A stretch of DNA of 64,000 bases from JAPOXR01 sp965214695 (lineage in GTDB: Bacteria; Pseudomonadota; Alphaproteobacteria; Rhodobacterales; Rhodobacteraceae): assembly GCA_965214695.1 (NCBI GenBank), contig OZ243967.1:3038001-3102000 (forward strand), written 5' to 3'. The translations under genes were made by a program, and so were the position numbers. This document shows, one piece after another, positions 61,317 through 64,000 of the stretch. Every line of letters starts with the position of its first letter. The stretch's first letter is position 1. Below the pieces are notes generated by a model. The model ran no database searches. It was not told the DNA's origin and was given only the letters and a program-made list of their open reading frames with translations.

Positions 61317-62564
61317 TCAATGCAGGTTGGGCTGGGCGCCCACGCCCTTCTCGTCGATGATCCGGCCGCGGCTGAACCGGTCAAGACGAAAGCCGGTGGC
61401 GCAGGGATGCGGCTCGTCCCGGGCCAGCAAATGCGCCGTGCAGTAGCCGGAAGCGGGGGTTGCCTTGAACCCTCCGTAGCACCAGCCACCGTTGAAATAG
61501 AGGCCGTCAATATGGGTGCGATCAATGAAGGGCGAGCCATCCATCGACATGTCCATCAGCCCACCCCACATTCGCAGCAACCGGGCCCGGCCGATGAATG
61601 GCATGATCGCCATTCCGCCCTCGCAGACATCCTCGACCACCGGGAGATTTCCCCGCTGGGCATAGGAATTGTAGCCGTCGAGGTCGCCGCCGAACACGAG
61701 ACCGCCCTTGTCGGATTGGCTGACATAGAAATGCCCGGCGCCAAAGGTAATCACACCAGGCAGGACCGGCTTCAGCCCCTCGGTGACGAACGCCTGCAGG
61801 ACATGCGATTCGATCGGCAGGCGCATGCCGGCCCGGGCCATCACCTTGCCGGACGATCCGGCCACGCAGACCGCAACCTTGCCGGCACCGATCCGGCCCC
61901 GGCTGGTCTCCACCCCGCGGCAGGCACCATCCTGGATGTCAAAGCCGGTCACCTCGCAATTCTGGATGATGTCGACGCCGAGCCTGCTGGCACCCCTGGC
62001 ATAACCCCAGGAAACGGCATCATGGCGAACCGTCCCGCCCCGGGGCTGCCACAGCGCCCCCTTCACCGGGAACCTGGCATTGTCGTAATCCAGCCAGGGA
62101 CACATTTTCCTGATTCCATTCTCGTCGAGCAGCACCGCGTCGGCCCCGGCCAGCACCATCGCGTTGCCGCGCCGGGCGGCGGCATCCCGCTGCGGGTCGG
62201 AGTGAAACAGGTTCAGGATTCCCCGCTGCGATACCATGGCATTGAAGTTGAAATCCTGCTCCAGCCCCTCCCACAGCTTCAGGGAGAATTCGTAGAAGGG
62301 CTCGTTGTCCGGGAGCAGGTAGTTCGAGCGAATGATTGTGGTGTTTCGCCCGGTATTGCCGGAGCCCAGCCATCCCTTCTCGAGCACTGCCACGTTGCGG
62401 ATGCCGTAGATGCTGGCCAGGTAATAGGCGGCAGCCATGCCGTGGCCACTGCCAACGATGACCACATCGTATTCCGGTTTCGGCTCCGGGTCACGCCACA
62501 GCCTTTCCCACCCCCGGTTTCCGGTGAGTCCCTGCGTGAAGATTTTCCAGGCCGAGTAGCGCAT
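61317..62564 (-). CDS. soxB: Sarcosine oxidase beta subunit
   Basis: A 415-residue flavoprotein that holds the catalytic FMN/FAD site. The Rossmann loop is VVIVGSGHGMAAAYYLA near residue 35 and LEKGWLGSGNTGRNTTIIRSNY near 60 carries the covalent-FMN region. The WGGLMDMSMDGSPFI and GLYFNGGWCYGGFKATP stretches end the domain. It demethylates sarcosine, giving glycine and, with folate, methylenetetrahydrofolate. ATG 62564 matches the family (RYSAWKIFTQGL). First gene of the operon, divergent from the GlxA-type regulator across about 75 bases. Confidence 0.95.
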   Translation of the reverse strand: MRYSAWKIFTQGLTGNRGWERLWRDPEPKPEYDVVIVGSGHGMAAAYYLASIYGIRNVAVLEKGWLGSGNTGRNTTIIRSNYLLPDNEPFYEFSLKLWEGLEQDFNFNAMVSQRGILNLFHSDPQRDAAARRGNAMVLAGADAVLLDENGIRKMCPWLDYDNARFPVKGALWQPRGGTVRHDAVSWGYARGASRLGVDIIQNCEVTGFDIQDGACRGVETSRGRIGAGKVAVCVAGSSGKVMARAGMRLPIESHVLQAFVTEGLKPVLPGVITFGAGHFYVSQSDKGGLVFGGDLDGYNSYAQRGNLPVVEDVCEGGMAIMPFIGRARLLRMWGGLMDMSMDGSPFIDRTHIDGLYFNGGWCYGGFKATPASGYCTAHLLARDEPHPCATGFRLDRFSRGRIIDEKGVGAQPNLH

Positions 62565-62620
62565 CAGGAGTCATCATCTGCAATCCGGCATTCACATGCC
62601 GGATCTGGTCCGGTATGTCC

Positions 62621-62635
62621 TGTCTGAAATAGACA
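62621..62635. promoter_or_regulatory. Palindrome between soxB and the GlxA-type gene
   Basis: TGTCT-GAAAT-AGACA is a perfect inverted repeat with a 5-base spacer. It lies six bases before ATG 62641 and 57 bases before the soxB start on the other strand, a likely place for control of both divergent units. Confidence 0.45.
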
Positions 62636-62640
62636 AAAAC

Positions 62641-63696
62641 ATGACTAAAAAGGACAAAACTGCCAAAATCTGCCCGTACCGGATCGGATTCCTGTTGATC
62701 GACGGATTCGCCCTCCTTTCCTATGCCAGTGCGGTGGAGCCACTCAGGGCGGCAAATCACCTGGGCGGTCGGGAACTCTATTGCACAAGCAACCTGTCGG
62801 TGTTGGGAGAATCGGCATGCAGTTCGTCCGCCGCCCTGATCCCGGCGGTTCCGTTTGAGGCGGCGCCGAAGTTGGACCTGCTGCTGGTTGTTGCCGGTGG
62901 CGACCCGCTGGGCTTCGACCCGGCGCCAATCCTTGCCTGGCTCAGGAGGCTGGACCGGACCGGCGTGACCATTGGCGGCATCTCGGGAGGTCCGGCGATC
63001 CTGGCGCTGGCCGGACTGATGACCGGCCGGCGAATGACGGTGCACTGGGAGCATGCCCCGGCACTTCGGGAGTTGATGCCGGACCTCCTGCTCGAGCAGG
63101 CACTCTACCTCATCGATCGCAACCGGATCACCTGTGCCGGCGGCACGGCGCCGCTTGACTTGGTGCATGGGTTGATTGCCGGGCAGCACGGGCACGGATT
63201 TGCTCAGCAGGTCTCGGACTGGTTCATGCATACGGAAGTCAGGCATTGGCAGCGTCCGCAACGGGCCGGTCTGGTCGAGCGCCACGGCACCGCCAACCGG
63301 GCGGTGCTGAATGCGCTGGAGGCCATGGAGACCCATGTCGCCGAGCCATTGTCGCTCCGGCAACTTGCCAGGGTAGCCGATATCGGCACGCGCCAGTTGA
63401 ACCGCTTGTTCTCGGTAGAGCTCGGAGTTCCGGCCATGCAGTTCTACCGCAGGCTTCGCCTCGATATCGCCGCCCGGATGCTGACCGGATCGTCGCTGCC
63501 GATTACCGATATCGCCCTGGCGACCGGCTTTGCCGATTCGTCACATTTCTCGCGGGCATTCAGCGCCGCCAACGGCATGGCACCAGCCGCGTTCCGTCGA
63601 GACGCGTTCAGGCGATCCGGAACGGGCCGGGCAATAGCAGCCGGCCAGCCGGCGTGGCCCGGCTCCCTTCAGCCGGCGCCGGCCCCCGTCCGGTGA
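62641..63696 (+). CDS. GlxA family transcriptional regulator (DJ-1/PfpI plus AraC HTH)
   Basis: A 351-residue regulator. Residues 10-190 form a DJ-1/PfpI-like ligand domain (IGFLLIDGFALLSYASAVEPLRAAN, broken over two elements, and GGISGGPAILALAGL). The C-terminal 100 residues are an AraC-type double HTH: LSLRQLARVADIGTRQLNRLF and ITDIALATGFADSSHFSRAF. GlxA-type proteins such as GbdR and SouR activate betaine and sarcosine catabolism, so control of soxBDAG is the natural reading. ATG 62641 is chosen because it lies beyond the palindrome; the frame is open to ATG 62596. Confidence 0.9.
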   Translation: MTKKDKTAKICPYRIGFLLIDGFALLSYASAVEPLRAANHLGGRELYCTSNLSVLGESACSSSAALIPAVPFEAAPKLDLLLVVAGGDPLGFDPAPILAWLRRLDRTGVTIGGISGGPAILALAGLMTGRRMTVHWEHAPALRELMPDLLLEQALYLIDRNRITCAGGTAPLDLVHGLIAGQHGHGFAQQVSDWFMHTEVRHWQRPQRAGLVERHGTANRAVLNALEAMETHVAEPLSLRQLARVADIGTRQLNRLFSVELGVPAMQFYRRLRLDIAARMLTGSSLPITDIALATGFADSSHFSRAFSAANGMAPAAFRRDAFRRSGTGRAIAAGQPAWPGSLQPAPAPVR

Positions 63697-63700
63697 GCGA

Positions 63701-64000
63701 CTACCGGCGTTCCGGTGACAGGGAGCATTGCCCGCGGTCGGGATTCGGCTCGACTTCCCGCCTGATGATTTGTGCCAGTTGATCGGCACCGCCGACATAA
63801 TCGCCATCGATCCAGATCTGCGGGACGGTGATCGGGGTCTTGTGGCCGACGATCGGCTTGACCCGGGCCAGCATCTCGTAGAGCGAAAGCGGCTCCTTCA
63901 CCACGTCCCGGTAGCTGTAGTCGATATCGGCCTCTGCCAGGTAGGATTTGGCCCGAACGCAATGCGGGCAGGTCTCCTTGCCGAACAGCTTGGTTCCGGA
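63701..64000 (-). CDS. Glutaredoxin family protein (partial)
   Basis: The last 99 residues are inside the window; the start lies beyond base 64000. It reads KLFGKETCPHCVRAKSYL at the visible start, with the redox pair Cys-Pro-His-Cys. TPITVPQIWIDGDYVGGADQLAQI follows over two elements: the cis-Pro loop and the glutathione-binding GG-D motif. It reduces disulfides or mixed disulfides with glutathione. A short tail (REVEPNPDRGQCSLSPERR) extends past the usual end. It converges with the GlxA-type gene, four bases apart. Confidence 0.9.
   Translation of the reverse strand, partial: SGTKLFGKETCPHCVRAKSYLAEADIDYSYRDVVKEPLSLYEMLARVKPIVGHKTPITVPQIWIDGDYVGGADQLAQIIRREVEPNPDRGQCSLSPERR

Overview
The window is a high-GC chromosomal segment from an alphaproteobacterium, most likely a Rhodospirillales-like or related lineage. 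The pointers are secG next to pyrG, the rpiA-gor-hflK-hflC-DUF2065-degP run, a free-standing DUF2842 gene near purA, an adrenodoxin-type ferredoxin, and a four-subunit sarcosine oxidase operon with a GlxA/AraC-type regulator. Species cannot be fixed from the sequence. I saw no tRNA, rRNA, CRISPR array or integrase gene.

Layout. 1-1986: the end of a fused TRAP-transporter permease, translationally coupled to a sulfatase. 1987-11083: an accessory zone built around three copies of a small DUF2842 membrane-protein gene. A 3' fragment (2223-2322) is followed by an antitoxin/PIN-toxin pair. A 480-bp unit (3338-3817) carrying a complete DUF2842 gene recurs almost identically at 10604-11083. The 6.8 kb between the two units holds an ISKra4-type transposase remnant, an sce7726-family gene, a tightly overlapping operon DUF6932 -> HTH-ImmA/IrrE -> beta-family protein behind a perfect palindrome, a decayed DUF2493 (SLOG) gene and a GSU2403-type nucleotidyltransferase. 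This looks like a defence or conflict island and is the best candidate for an undescribed system. 11257-15729: core genes purA, secG, pyrG and a thiamine pyrophosphokinase.

16153-28887: a small-protein gene and the start of a retropepsin-like protease gene. The protease gene breaks off at 16576 and what looks like its own 3' end reappears at about 28700-28887. Between them lie about 12 kb of catabolic genes: a sulfatase 3' remnant, PhyH and SDR genes on the minus strand, then a divergent eight-gene operon of M19 dipeptidase, oligopeptide-type ABC transporter (SBP, two permeases, two ATPases), MmgE/PrpD protein and a ComA-like phosphosulfolactate-synthase homologue. The divergent promoter carries two adjacent perfect palindromes.

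28900-43962: mostly core genes: a DenD-like dehydrogenase, sdaA, rpiA, gor, hflKC, DUF2065, degP, ferredoxin, xseA, a fused NuoE/NuoF-like protein without a catalytic partner, ftsY and an EamA transporter. 43986-51438: a minus-strand operon for import and oxidation of a sugar or sugar acid: GntR regulator, ABC importer, gluconate-dehydrogenase-like subunit 3, GMC oxidoreductase, a 55-residue ORF and an enolase-superfamily dehydratase. 52007-57462: a GST, metZ, trkH and an AruI-like ThDP enzyme. 57511-62564: soxBDAG for sarcosine demethylation, divergent from a GlxA-family regulator. The window ends inside a glutaredoxin gene.
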